A stretch of DNA of 64,000 nucleotides, from the NCBI GenBank assembly GCA_051294375.1, contig CM119263.1:1075756-1139755 (forward strand). The letters run 5' to 3'. Source of the stretch: Paraspadella gotoi. Taxonomy: Eukaryota; Chaetognatha. The translations under genes were made by a program, and so were the position numbers. The notes under the pieces were generated by a model. That model did no database searches. It saw only the letters and a list, made by a program, of their open reading frames with translations, and had not been told where the DNA came from. Within the stretch, counting starts at the first letter, position 1. Each line of letters begins with the position of its first letter. Positions 13,135 through 26,046 of the stretch are shown here, piece after piece.

Positions 13135-13420
13135 ATTAGAGTGGAGCACTGGGGAACATAAATTTTATTGAAGTGATCAACAAGGATACTTAGACTTGAG
13201 ATAGTATGATTATTGATTAAGGAGTACAAAAAATATTTTTGTTATATTGTTTGCGGGAACAGTATCATTAATTACAATATATTTATAATAATATTCTTAT
13301 AAATCATAAATTTTCAAAAATAATATTGTTTTTATACTTTTTAAAGATTCTGATTTCTCATAATAAATGTCCTTTCAAGCTGTCAAAAATGAAAAAAACA
13401 GGTCAAAATTCTTCTATTAA

Positions 13421-14300
13421 TTTACACTTTAATAATGAATTGAATAGTAAATATGAATCTATCCGATTAAGATCGTCGAAAAGTATACAAGCATATTAGT
13501 AATTGCATCAAATCTTAACAAACTGTAACGATATTCGATTTGATTTTGCAAATAAACAGAAAGATGGACAGATCGTATTGATCGACGACTAAGGACTTAC
13601 TATAGTTCTGTGAAGAGGTATCTTTCTGAGTGACAGCGTCATACAAATACTGACTCGATAATGTTGAGCCCAGTACCTATCTAAAATCATATAAATGATT
13701 CAATTGTCGGTAATATAAGATTAGTCGGATGCCTTAACTTCAATACTTTCTTTATATCATGACGCAATCTCCCCAATCAGCATCAGACGAGCATGAGTCT
13801 GCGCGTTTCTCTTTCGTCACGAACGATGCGCTCGTCTGACGAAAACAAACCACTTCATCGTCGCCGAACAGAATTCGGAAGGAAGATTTCTGAATTTTTG
13901 GAAAACTCGAATCTTTGACGTCGTAAAACGAAGATTTTCTTGGACGGACCAGAAGGAGTTCGCCGCCACCACGAGAAGGAGTTGAGAGAAGGACCGGTAG
14001 ATGCTGGGAGAGGGTGTGAAAATCCATGGCGGGCGGAAGACCGGAATCTCAACGACGACCAACTCTGACTTTTCATGTTCAAAACGTAAAAAATTCGTTA
14101 AAGGCATTTTTATCACAACTGCCCTCCGATGAATGTAAACCTTCTTCTTTCAGTCTAGTAGCGACGGCAAAGTGTAAAGCGAGGTGAAGGCCGAATCGAC
14201 CATTCCGTCGGAAAAATGATGAGAAACAATTAATCTCCGGATTCAAAAATTGAATTAATGTATTTGTTATAAAAAACATTCTTTGGAATGCACGTTTTTT
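13421..14300. other. Mostly unassigned; possible 3' part of the 14.6 kb gene
   Basis: Minus-strand frames at 13752-14116 are long and overlapping in all three phases with exon-like composition, but no consistent splice chain was found. Confidence 0.3.
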
Positions 14301-14306
14301 CAACTC

Positions 14307-14407
14307 CTAATCTCCGCCTTCCCCTTCGGCCGAAGTTCCTCCAGGAATAAACCGTTTTCCTTTCGAAACTCCAGCCCTGGTGCCGATTCTGCTGAGGGAC
14401 TTACGAC
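14307..14407 (-). CDS. Possible terminal exon of the same gene
   Basis: After an AATAG acceptor the frame reads RKSLSRIGTRAGVSKGKRFI then PGGTSAEGEGGD and a stop. Composition is coding-like, but the link across the 25-N gap cannot be checked. Confidence 0.22.
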
Positions 14408-14611
14408 CTATTGGGAATGCAGGCGCTTGAATTCCGCAAGGGAGAGAGAGAAAAGTTTCCTGATCGTTCTGGCTCGTAAAAGCCTCTCTGTTGCCGTATG
14501 CAAATAAAGTAAATTCAGTTTTTCTCTATAACAGCGAAAGCAGCATAGGTTGTCCTGACGGAATGTTCCGACTCTAGTATGTGCTANNNNNNNNNNNNNN
14601 NNNNNNNNNNN

Positions 14612-14926
14612 CAGTTGCTTGAATTCGTTGCCAGCGAAGATCGTGAGAATCAACTTCAGCGACGAAGACAAAATTTTCGGGTAGAAATAAATTTTTGCCC
14701 CAATTAAATTGACCTCCACCCCAGAATAAGATTTTCCCATCGACTTCGGCGGCGACGAAACCGTCACCGATAAAGAATCTCTTTGTTTTCGACCAATCAC
14801 CGTATCGTAGGCGTTTGAGGAAAGTAGGAGACTGAAAGATTGGCGGAGCGGATATGAGGTGAGGAGGAAGAGGAAGTTGGAGGCGTTCGTGGAAGATTGG
14901 ATCATCCGAGTCGACTTTCGGCGAGG
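14612..14926 (-). CDS. Exon of an unrecognised gene, Kelch-blade-like
   Basis: Acceptor TTTCCCAG. One open frame runs to the 25-N gap: SPKVDSDDPIFHERLQLPLP, LKRLRYGDWSKTKRFF, IGDGFVAAEVDGKILFWGGG, then LPENFVFVAEVDSHDLRWQR and IQAT. The G-x-V-x-GKILFWGG strand pair followed by a V-D-x-LRWQR strand looks like a Kelch/galactose-oxidase blade; that is a pattern judgement, not a search result. It joins in phase (G+CC) to the exon at 15356. The other two frames are also largely open here, which lowers certainty. Confidence 0.55.
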
Positions 14927-15060
14927 CTGGGAAAAAAGGAATTTTTATTTAATTAAAGATTTCAAAATTAAGTACATAAATAAAGTAAATAAAATTTAAA
15001 GATAAGAAAAGATAAAAAGTAAACGAATTCTATGAACAAAAGTTGAATGAAAGAAAAAAA

Positions 15061-15256
<196 letters not shown>

Positions 15257-15355
15257 AAAAACTGCGAGTGAAAAAATAAAATGACTGAATAAATAAAAAG
15301 CAAAAAAGTTGTTAAAATAGCCTAAGTAAATAATATTTACTTACACTAAATATAC

Positions 15356-15578
15356 CTGAAATGACAGGCTGCCCTCTGGATGCAGGCGGATGAGGTTGTA
15401 AAGGCAAAGACGTATTATTCAAATTTTCAGCTGGAAGTGAAGTCAAAGACGTTTTTTCGTCCTCATCGCTAACGTCTACATCCTCCAAGTCTTTCATAAT
15501 TTGCAGTAGAATTCCTTCCAACATATGAGCCTTGGTAACTTTCTCCTTCAGCCTGGAATACCTTCTTTCCACTTCCTC
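15356..15578 (-). CDS. Exon of the same unrecognised gene, charged helical
   Basis: Open from the large gap to a donor TCAG|GTATAT. Begins EEVERRYSRLKEKVTKAHML and EGILLQIMKDLEDVDVSDED, a charged helix likely to be coiled coil. It continues with a Ser/Leu/Pro-rich linker to QPVISG. The exon's 5' end is inside the N run. Together with the Kelch-like exon it could be a ciliary or scaffold protein, but I cannot assign it. Confidence 0.6.
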
Positions 15579-16437
15579 NNNNNNNNNNNNNNNNNNNNNN
15601 NNNNNNNNNNNNNNNNNNNNNNNNNNNNNNNNNNNNNNNNNNNNNNNNNNNNNNNNNNNNNNNNNNNNNNNNNNNNNNNNNNNNNNNNNNNNNNNNNNNN
15701 NNNNNNNNNNNNNNNNNNNNNNNNNNNNNNNNNNNNNNNNNNNNNNNNNNNNNNNNNNNNNNNNNNNNNNNNNNNNNNNNNNNNNNNNNNNNNNNNNNNN
15801 NNNNNNNNNNNNNNNNNNNNNNNNNNNNNNNNNNNNNNNNNNNNNNNNNNNNNNNNNNNNNNNNNNNNNNNNNNNNNNNNNNNNNNNNNNNNNNNNNNNN
15901 NNNNNNNNNNNNNNNNNNNNNNNNNNNNNNNNNNNNNNNNNNNNNNNNNNNNNNNNNNNNNNNNNNNNNNNNNNNNNNNNNNNNNNNNNNNNNNNNNNNN
16001 NNNNNNNNNNNNNNNNNNNNNNNNNNNNNNNNNNNNNNNNNNNNNNNNNNNNNNNNNNNNNNNNNNNNNNNNNNNNNNNNNNNNNNNNNNNNNNNNNNNN
16101 NNNNNNNNNNNNNNNNNNNNNNNNNNNNNNNNNNNNNNNNNNNNNNNNNNNNNNNNNNNNNNNNNNNNNNNNNNNNNNNNNNNNNNNNNNNNNNNNNNNN
16201 NNNNNNNNNNNNNNNNNNNNNNNNNNNNNNNNNNNNNNNNNNNNNNNNNNNNNNNNNNNNNNNNNNNNNNNNNNNNNNNNNNNNNNNNNNNNNNNNNNNN
16301 NNNNNNNNNNNNNNNNNNNNNNNNNNNNNNNNNNNNNNNNNNNNNNNNNNNNNNNNNNNNNNNNNNNNNNNNNNNNNNNNNNNNNNNNNNNNNNNAAGAG
16401 AGAGACATCGTACTCTCATCATCTGTTCGTCTCTTAC

Positions 16438-16552
16438 CGGGCGAAAGACGCGCCGAGGAAGAGTAATTTGTCTACGCGGGATGTCGGATCAAAATGGCGC
16501 CCGGGTAGCGAAGATGGTTCACGCGTGATGGCGAGTAGGGATTGCAGTTGAG
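16438..16552 (-). CDS. Possible upstream exon of the same gene
   Basis: Ends at a strong donor CCCG|GTAAGAG. Open frame LQSLLAITREPSSLPGRHFD then PTSRVDKLLFLGASFAR. The proposed acceptor (CCCCAAAG) is weak. It lies just beyond the 817-N gap on the 5' side of the coiled-coil exon, so membership of the same gene is plausible but unproven. Confidence 0.35.
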
Positions 16553-16649
16553 CTTTGGGGAGATTTTCTTTGTGTGAAATTTGGAATCTGGGTGCGTTCC
16601 GTCTCGTCGGGTTTATTTTCCAAGAACGCCCTATTTCATCTTAATTTCT

Positions 16650-16740
16650 GAATTAGGTTAAATGGTTAGGGTTGAGGATTAAGGTTCAAGGTTAAAGGTT
16701 AGGGTTAGAAAGTAGATTAGGAATTTGGCTACGATTAAAA
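16650..16740 (+). repeat. TTAGGG-like degenerate tract
   Basis: GGTTAGGGTTGAGG, GGTTAGGGTTAG and related GGTTAAA units. Confidence 0.5.
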
Positions 16741-16926
16741 GAATACAATTTGGTTAAATATTTAGGTTAAAATTAAATTCCGGGATAAAGGAAAAGAAAT
16801 GGAGCGCTCTTGGAAAAGAGTGTCTTTTCGTCAATGCCCCGCGTGATTACGGGCTTGACTGCGATTCCGACTAAATGACCAAAATCGATCTTATGTGTGA
16901 ACCCGCACGGCACAAGCGCCAGACCA

Positions 16927-17030
<104 letters not shown>

Positions 17031-17554
17031 AACCATTAACTTTTACTTATCGTGCGGAACTGTGTTGTTAAATTTTATATCTGAGACAACGATGTCAAAG
17101 ATTTATGATATTGTATTTCGAATTTATTTTTTATCAATTTTTCTTTGAAAACATTCAATTTAAATGAATCCAAGTTTTTCACATTTTTCATTTTTTATAT
17201 TATTTTTTATATTTTAAGAATTATGTAAAAAAATATTTTAAATAAATGTAAATTATTCAAATTTTAATCTTGTATAAAATAAATGTATAAATAAAAAAAA
17301 TGCATATATTAAAAAAAAAATAATAAAAATAAGCTAATTATTTTAATATTTAAATTCCATTATTTTAAGTTGTGAGCGATTGAATCATTAAGCCAGAACA
17401 AATTGTTCGAGTTGGTTGGTCGCCAGTACCCCCATTGGCGACCTCCCCAGTGATAAAAGTAGCGAATATAATGAAAGGCGCGAGTTAGAGGAGAGGCTCG
17501 CTCGATGTTGAGGACACGGGGGATGAACGCATCACCCAAGGGCTCCTCCCCCAA

Positions 17555-17618
17555 ACCCTAACCTAAACCGGGCCTCCCGTTCAAACTCACTGCCCCTCCC
17601 CCAACCCTAACCCTAACA
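17555..17618 (+). repeat. CCCTAA-like degenerate tract
   Basis: AACCCTAACCTAAACC and CAACCCTAACCCTAAC. Confidence 0.5.
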
Positions 17619-17880
17619 TAATGTATGCAAGTTGACGAAATTTGCCCAGTTTGAACCAAGCGTCTGTCAGTTGACAAAATTATGCAAGTTGACAAAATTA
17701 TGCCAGCTGGTAATGGCGCAGCTACTGTAATGATTGATAGATTGTAAAGAAGTCTGATATGATCTGTTAAGATCGTAAATTGAAAGTCAGAAAGAATTAC
17801 CGTGATTTATCATCGAATTAGCTTATTACCGCTTAATTATCGTAGGCAGAACCGGCATTGTTTGCTCAAACTTGTTTAAA
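17617..17880 (+). repeat. Interspersed repeat, second copy
   Basis: TTGACAAAATTATGCAAG units, GGTAATGGCGCAGCTACTGT and GAATTAGCTTATTACCGCTT match 11270-11620. Preceded by CCCTAA-rich sequence. Confidence 0.55.
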
Positions 17881-18017
17881 TCTAAGCCAAATTTTAAAAA
17901 CCATCTGTCGGGAAAATTAAACCGTAAAAGGTTCACATTCAAAAATTTTCAGAAAAAGACGTGAAGTAAACAAAGATGGCGGAAGGAAGGTGACTCAGTG
18001 CATAGAGACGGGTTTTG

Positions 18018-18262
18018 AAAAAGTAAGGTGAGGCTAAGAAAAGGTGAGGTTAGGCAAATTAAGGATGAGGTGAGGCCGAGAAAATGTGAGATGAGGCCAC
18101 TTAAGGGTGATGTGAGGCCATTTAAGGGTGAGGTGAGGCCAAGAAAAGGTGAGGTGAGGCAAATTAAAGATGACGTGAGGCCGAGAAAAGGTGAGATGAG
18201 GCCACTTAACTTAAGGGTGAGGTAAGGCAACTTAAGGGTGAGGTGAGGCCAAGAAAAGGTGA
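18018..18262 (+). repeat. 21-bp minisatellite, GTGAGGCC type
   Basis: About eleven 21-bp units built on AAAAGGTGAGGTGAGGCC. In one plus frame they read KGEVRPR, KGEVRQI, KDEVRPR, KCEMRPL, KGDVRPF. Units form a higher-order order (PRK, QIK, PRK, PLK) that repeats. The frame is only 65 codons, so coding is unlikely, but it shares length and the EVR register with the array at 29.49 kb. Confidence 0.7.
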
Positions 18263-18458
18263 AGTTAGTTTCTTTTAATAATTTGGGCCGAGAAAAGTCA
18301 GTGCGAAATCGGGCGTGACCATTGGCGCCGAGACATTGTTGCCATAACAACACGGTAAACCGTCTGAAAATTGTTTTTCCCTTTCCCTTTTACTCTTTTG
18401 TTTTGTTTTTGTGCGAGTTTTCCTTTTTTAGTTTCCCTTAATTCCTAAACTCTTTTCC

Positions 18459-18527
<69 letters not shown>

Positions 18528-20199
18528 CTTAATTCCCAAACTCTTTTCTCTCTCTTCCTGTTTTCCTTTTCTTGCCTCTGAATCCCTTCTTCCGCCCTCA
18601 ATTTTTTGGGGGCTGTTTGTATTTTATCTATTTATTGTATTCATTGTATTTTCATTTTTTTGTTCAAATTTTGAAAATGGCGTCAATATGTCTAGACTTT
18701 TCTTTTGTTGACTTTAAGGTTGAATATGAAGAGAGTTTAACTAAGAAATAATATTCATCGTTAAAATATTTTTTTATTTAGGTAAAGGTTGTTAAAAATG
18801 TTCACTTGAGGCTTCTCTCTCTCTCCTCTCTTTTTTACTTTTTCTCTCTCTCACTCTCACTCCATCTCTTTTCTTTCTTATTTTTCTCTAATTACCATTT
18901 TATATAATAAACACTCACTCCCCCCAAAACAACAAAATACATTCACACTCCGCCCATTCACCATTCCCTCTTTTCTCCGCAGCGGCCGACCGCAGCTGCC
19001 TTCCGCTGCTCCGCCGCGTCTCTTCAGCCGCATGCCCCGGCCAGCCGCAGCTTCGTTTGCGTTTAACTCTTTTTGTTTACGATTCGTTTCTTCGACGTAA
19101 ACAAAACGTAAACAAAGCATTCGGCCGACGCCAAAATTCGGGGGAAAAAAACCAACAAATATTCGGAGCTAATCTGATAAAAACGAGAAATGGACGACCC
19201 GAGGAAAAAAGGTTGAAAAGGCTAGGCGGTAGATGGGAGTTGTGGTCTTCATTGTGGTCGTTTATGGTCAATTGTGGTCAATTGTGGTCAATTGTGGTCG
19301 ATGTGGTGATGATTCATTGTTTTCATTCTAATTAATTTGTTTTTTCGTTTCCGTAAAATAAAAAAAAATCGTCTAAAGTTGCATTTATTCATAATATGAA
19401 ATTGGTACAGCCATTCTATATATATTTCAGAATTATTGAATTTCCAAAAGATTGCATTCAGCTTTGCAGGCAAATTTTAAAACAATTAAACAATATATTC
19501 TTTTCTTCATCTGAACGATAGATTTTTCGAAAATATATTTAATTCGTCGAAAACTATAAAATAACAACTACAAAATCAACAACAACAACGACGACGACGA
19601 CATCTGAAGCATCAACGGACGCGAGTTTTGAAGATTAACAAAAGTAAGATGCGGAAGGAAAAATGGGAAAATTATTTTTTATGCAAAAAAAATTAATTCG
19701 AGATTAAATGTATTTTAGTGATTGAACTCGTGTTTAAAATACTCATTTTTCTCCTTTTTTATTTGAAACGAATCATTTATAATTATATTATAAATTAGTA
19801 AAGCTTTTGTTAGTTCCGTTCGCTCCGCACAGCGCTTGCGAGCGACACCTCGAAATCCAAAACGGAAAAGATGGCAAAACAAAATAGCAAAGTTTTAGCT
19901 TTTATTTAAATTTAGATCGTCTCGTCCAAGAGCTTGTTTGGCTAATTACGAATAAAATTTAAGTTTTATTTTTTTATTTTTTTATTTTTTTATTAGGATT
20001 TCTTGTTAGTGATTCTCTTTTTTTTTAATTTACGTTTTCGGGACATTTAAATTAAGTTTTATTTTCTTAAACTACTTTCAGTTGCACCGCGAAAAAAATT
20101 TAATCAAGTCTCAAGAAAAGATTTAATCTGAACTTTGGGGTTAATGGTAAAACCATGAAGAGAGGAGCCTAGAAGATGGAGGAAAAAAAGATAATGAGC

Positions 20200-20395
20200 C
20201 AGGAGAGAAAAAGAGAGAGACGAGGAGAGAGAGGGGGAGAGAGAGAGAGAGAGAGAGAGGAGACGAGAGAGAGAGAGAGGGAGAGAGAGAGAGAGAGAGA
20301 AAGGAGGGCATACAAGAGCGCAAAGGTATGAGGTCAAATAGAATGTTAAGTGTTAAATCGCAATAGAAAGAAGGAAAGAGGATCTGAACTGAAAG

Positions 20396-20433
<38 letters not shown>

Positions 20434-20602
20434 AGAGAGAGAGAGAGAGAGAGAGGAGAGAGAAGAGAGAGAGAGAGAGATGAGAGGTGAAATTGAAGTC
20501 GGCAATTACTTGGAATTGGGTTGAAAGGTTTAATAGGTTCAAAACTTAGGCCGAAGAATGAGAATCCGCGGTAACAATAACCTATTGGTAATGAAAGCGT
20601 GA

Positions 20603-20646
<44 letters not shown>

Positions 20647-20700
20647 AGTGAGGGAGACGAGAGAGAGAGAAGAGAGAGAGGAGAGAGAGAGAGAGAGAGC
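20200..20700 (+). repeat. Three (GA)n tracts in diverged tandem context
   Basis: Tracts at about 20210-20300, 20403-20481 and 20606-20698, separated by 100-130 bases of unique sequence. Confidence 0.85.
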
Positions 20701-21119
20701 AAGAAATTGCGGCTAGAAAGATACGAGGTTAAGTGATAGAAAAGCTTTTACGAGAGATAGAAGGAGAACAGAGATAGAAGGTTGACTATAAAGGCTAAGA
20801 GTCCCCGACTAATGAAATCCATCTCGAGGCGAGAAAAAGAGATAAAGGAAAAAGCGCGAGACACAAAACAAAACCTGGGAAAACAAAAGGCGAAATAAAA
20901 TCGACGAAAAACAACGGAAAGTAAACAATGTCAAGTAAACACGTGATTACAAATAGTGATTAATTTTATGTATAAAAAAAGAAATTTATTTTCAGAAGAT
21001 AAAGATAAAATGATCAAATTTAGAAATGTTTAAATAAAGTTTCGGAAAAATAAAAAATATGAATAGACGAGCGAAAAAATGGTTAGGTAATGAAAAAGTG
21101 TAACAAACAAGAACGGTAT

Positions 21120-21435
21120 TCAAATGTGTTGCGCCGCAGTGAGTGCCTTATCATGTGAATTTTCTTGTGACATGACATGACATGACGTGACGTGACGTGA
21201 CTACAATAACTTTTCTTAGCCGGTGTATTTCTGACACGCACTGCATCGGAATTTTTTTTTTATTCTTTATAGTTTTAGGATTTCCTGAAAGATGCACTAG
21301 CACTCCTTTAGATTTGAGGTTTTTTCCTATCTTGACAAATGAGCAACCAACTTATATATGCAAGTTATGAAGCATTTTTAATGTAAGTGGGACAGACCGA
21401 CGTACAGATTATTGACCGACTGACCGACGGAACGA
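21120..21435 (-). repeat. Inverted copy of the 11.8-12.05 kb repeat
   Basis: The minus strand carries GTGTCCCACTTACATT-like, GCTCATTTGT-like and CACTGCGGCGCAACAC-like segments in the same order as plus strand 11850-12050. No SINE part is present here. Confidence 0.5.
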
Positions 21436-22256
21436 CCGACAGACGACGAAAAGTGACTTATAGAGTTGCTCCGCGAGTACTCGCGGCGCAACTAAAAAGG
21501 ACCTAGGATAAGTTTAAAAAAAATGTCAAGGAAAGAAAAAAAAGCATAAGACAAAATGTGAAACGGTTCAAGGTAAGAAGCTTTCACGATTTGTCTCAGA
21601 AAGTGAGGATATCGTGGAGATGTTCGTTGAGATTTCGTGAGATGTCGTGTTATTTTGTGAGATTTCGTGATATTTTGTGAGAGTTAAAAAGAAAAGTATA
21701 ACTCGTCACTACTTGTGCTTTGTTTCGACATATTTCTTTCTTAGTCAAGACAAGAATATATTTTATTTTTTACACTTGTTTGTCGATTGAGACATAAACT
21801 TTAATCAGACAGTTTAAAGAGTTGCTACAAGCATTTTTATCCTTCCTTACTTTTCCATATATCATAATTTAACATCATTAAACACGCTATAAAAGGCCTT
21901 CATTTTATTTACGACAAGATAAAATGGCCTCTTAATGGACGTTGTTCGAGATAATTTCCTCTCTCTTTTCATTTTCTCTTCTAAGTCGACTCATATTTCT
22001 TATCCAAGCTTCTCTCTTATCCAAGCTTCTCTCTTATCCAAGCTTCTCTCGTCCTGAAAAAAAGAAGTATAAGTAATCAAAAAGCCATATTATAAATATC
22101 ATTAAGAAAAATTAATTTTGAATACTATTTGTATACATTAAAAAAATATTATAATGGTTGTACAAATTTCCTATAAAAAGGCAATGTTTATGAATAGTTC
22201 ATGAAGTTGAGGCCGAGGGATACAAATAGTCAGCGGAAATGGTTATGAATAGCAAG

Positions 22257-22368
22257 TGAACAAGCAATTAATAGCAAGCGAGCCGGCAATGAATCGCCTG
22301 TGAGCCGGCAATGAATCGCCTGTGAGCCGGCAATGAATCGCCTGTGAGCCGGCAATGAATCGCCTGCA
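22257..22368 (+). repeat. 22-bp tandem repeat, about 5 copies
   Basis: GAGCCGGCAATGAATCGCCT units in direct tandem, preceded by two diverged copies. Confidence 0.75.
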
Positions 22369-22508
22369 AACGTGAAAGGAACGGAGGCCTGAATGTGTTT
22401 CGGCGACTCACAGGGCGCCAGTGAAAGACACTCACCGACGGTTAATGTTTTTCCCTTCATCAACATCAACCACAATTTTTTTCTGTTATGTTCTTTTCAA
22501 GGCGACGG

Positions 22509-22563
22509 AGGCGGACGGACGGACGGACGGACGGACGGACGGACGGACGGACGGACGGACGGA
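22509..22563 (+). repeat. (GGAC)n microsatellite
   Basis: About 13 units of GGAC. Confidence 0.95.
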
Positions 22564-24069
22564 TGTGTGGACGAGCTGGCGAAGGTAAGGAACTTGTTTG
22601 GCGAAAAGGGTGAAAGACTGTATAACAGTATGACACACTGACTGACTAACAGATATCATACTTCTCACATAATGGCTTCTAAATAAATCCTTAATTAAAA
22701 AGTTTGTATGGAGTCGAGTATTTTTTTTTTTTTTTTTTTTTTTGTAATCAGAAAATATTGAGAATCGCAATTGACCGAAATTCTTTCTTTCATTTCATTT
22801 CCGTTTCTCTTTTGAAGATAAGAGAAATTTTTATCTTTCCATTTATTCATTAATAATAGAACCATACATACATACATACCTGTGAAAATGTTTCTTCCTT
22901 TCACGCCAGCATAAACTAACATTCGTCGTCCGCTCGGAATGTTTTAACATAGGCTCCAAATAGAATAAAAAAGAGTTTCATATATTCCAGAAACTTTATT
23001 ATCAATAATTATTCACAGGAAACCTGTAACAACAGGGTATCCAAAGCGGGTGGACATATCAACTAAAAAACGTTTTTCCAATATCTTCTACTTTGGGAAT
23101 GGACTGAAAAGGTCACTAAAAATTGGCCCAAGGCCGAAATAAGCAAATTATGGTAGGACGAGGGATCGAAGATCGAAAGAGAAATAAAATCATACTATTC
23201 TCAACAATACCACTCTGCCATCACATTTAAAACGGAACATGAGGTCAAAAATATTTAACGGACATTTAAGTAGATTTTGAAGTGGAGCCCGACAGCTACA
23301 GCTAATATGTTACGAATAGCTAGTGAGCTGGAAAATAGCTGGGAAATTGCTAAGTTGACATTTCAAATACATATTAAATACTACGTTAATTTTAATTTCA
23401 CTCTCTGTATCATCAACGGTATTGACCAAATGCAGCAGGCGGCTGCAATGCTCCTCTCTCTCTCTCTCTCCTCTTTCCAAGGCGCGCCGAAATTATTGAC
23501 GCCGATCTCAGTCGCACGAATCGGCGCCACTTAAAGATTCGCCCTTTTTTCATTTCCCTCCCCAACAGAAAAGATAGGAGCAAATTTTCCATGAGGAGAA
23601 AACATTCATCGTCGTTGCTTCTCGTTTTCTGCTCCGACGCCGCCGCCGCCGACGCCGCCGCCGACGCCGCCGAGCAGCTTAACCAGATGACGCCGACGGC
23701 GATGGAACCATTGCCGTAATTGCGGGATCAAAGTCATGCCATCGACTTGTGTCGATGCCATCTCAAGATCATGGAGGTCTCTGGCGATCCTCCTTTTCGT
23801 TGTAGGACATTTGCGACTCTTGATGAGAAGTGACCATCTGAATTGTCAACGATTACATTGCCACGAGTCACAACCAAAAATAGAAACGGATTTCCAAGAA
23901 ATGTCAGCCATTCTTGCTACTTCTCTATAATTTTTTTTAACATGTAAGAAGAACCAACTGTGGCGATTCTGTCATCGATACGATGAGTGTCATTTCTGTA
24001 ATAAAACCGCAATATAAAGGCCGCCGATGTCATTGCTATCGTCCACTCTGAGAAGAAGACGAGAAAGAG

Positions 24070-24107
<38 letters not shown>

Positions 24108-24220
24108 AGACGAAGACGACGAAGACCAAAAGGACGACGAACGAAGACACGAAGAACGATATTCGTTGAACTCCACGCGATTAGAGATTTGGGTCGCCCT
24201 CTGGGTCCAGCGCCCTTTCT

Positions 24221-24332
24221 CTTTTTCTTTCTTTTCTTTCTTTTCTTTTCTTTTCTTTTCTTTTCTTTTCTTTTCTTTTCTTTTCTTTTCTTTTCTTTTC
24301 TTTTCTTTTCTTTTCTTTTCTTTTCTTTTCTC
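24221..24332 (+). repeat. (TTTTC)n microsatellite
   Basis: Pentanucleotide repeat, preceded by a (GAC)n tract at 24071-24115. Confidence 0.95.
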
Positions 24333-24623
24333 TTACATTCCGTCTTTTTATTTTCTCTTAATTTCTTCATTTTATTTTTTCCCTAAATTTTATTTTCCCT
24401 CATTTTTTTTACAGAAAAGTACAAAATATGAAAAATTTAAATTCGTTTTCCCGTTTTATGAATTAATTTCCTTTTGTTGTCGCATCGAAATTATTTTGAG
24501 CGAAAAGGTTAATCGATGCAGCCCCAGCCCCAGCCCCAGCAGAAGCAGTAATTGAAACGAAGACCGTAAAAGTAAAAGGAGTAAACAAAGAAAGTTTTAT
24601 AACGAAAATAAAAAAAAGGAAAT

Positions 24624-24744
<121 letters not shown>

Positions 24745-24854
24745 ACGACAATGCCGGGCCGAAAAATCGACGTCGACGACGACGACAATGCTGACATCAG
24801 CGATGACAAAGTTATCGACAATGACGATGATTTGAAATTTCGGGTGACAATGAA

Positions 24855-24891
<37 letters not shown>

Positions 24892-25235
24892 CGCTCGATA
24901 AAGAATAATGTTTCAAGAAATTAAAAAAGAAAATTTAAATTTTTATGATTTTAATTTCATGAAATCTCGAGAACGTCGTTAGGAGTCTCAGCCTATCGTG
25001 GCATCTGTCGTTGGGAGATGCCGGCACCTGTCACGACCGAAGCGTTGTGACGACATTTTATGCCGAAACCTGAATTTTTATTTTTATTATTAAAATATTG
25101 AAAAACGAAGCGAGAAAAATTTCGGGTGTTTTTAAAGAGAAAAAAAATCATTTTGAGCATAAATCAAAACTTGAAGTAAAAATGTGTAACGAGATAGATC
25201 ATTACGAACTCAGTATAGAAAAAAAGAAGATAGAT

Positions 25236-25326
<91 letters not shown>
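25236..25326 (+). repeat. (GAAA)n microsatellite
   Basis: Perfect tetranucleotide repeat. Confidence 0.95.
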
Positions 25327-25330
25327 AGGA

Positions 25331-25549
25331 AGGATAGAAAGAAATAAAGAAAAGAGAAAACTCAGAGATGACACACAAGTTTGTAAAAAGTAAAAATTAG
25401 GCGCAACGAACTAAACCAAACAACGTAATTGTTGGCCAACAACAAAAATGGATAAAATCGATAAAACAATAACACAATCAACACTGATAAGAAAAGAAAA
25501 GAAAAGAAAAGAAAAGAAAAAAAAGAATAGAAAAAAAGGAAAAGAAAAG

Positions 25550-25583
<34 letters not shown>

Positions 25584-26013
25584 GAAAAGAAAAGAAAAGA
25601 AAAGAAAAGAAAAGAAAAGAAAAGAGAGTAGAAAAAAGAAAAGAAAGAAAAGAAAAAGGAAAAAAAGAAAAGAAAAAGAAAAGAAAAGAAAAGAAAGTAG
25701 AAAAAAAGAAAAGAAAGAAAAGAAAAAGGAAAGAAAAGAAAAAGAAAAGAAAAGAAAAGAAAGTAGACCGTTGGAAAAATGATTACAACTTTCAAGAGAG
25801 GGATTTACATATAACCAAAAAAAATTAAATAAATTCATGGGAATATTTTTTTTTTAATTTGATGAGGTTTTTGACTTAAAGAGAACTGAGTTCTCGCTAA
25901 ATATGAAGAGGAGGAGGAGGAGGAGGAGGAAGAAGAGAAGGAAGAGGAGGAAGAAGAGGATATAGAGGTAGAAAAAAGTGAGAAAATGAAAGATTTAAAA
26001 GAGAGAGAAAAAT

Positions 26014-26046
<33 letters not shown>

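Larger units (their letters stand above)
11880..13420. repeat. Duplicated block, two copies of about 770 bp
   Basis: 11880-12654 and 12655-13420 align along their length (for example TAAGTGACTGCTGGCGACG at 11931 and 12706). Differences are mainly one-base indels, many in homopolymers. Each copy carries one tRNA-Gly-like SINE. Confidence 0.8.
18263..24000. other. Gene-poor region
   Basis: AT-rich with microsatellites. A CpG-rich patch at 18980-19060 and a GCC-rich patch at 23630-23710 could be promoters or first exons; none proven. Confidence 0.5.

Noticed and set aside
22257-22368. CRISPR-like array
   Set aside because: Direct tandem 22-bp units without spacers in a eukaryotic context.
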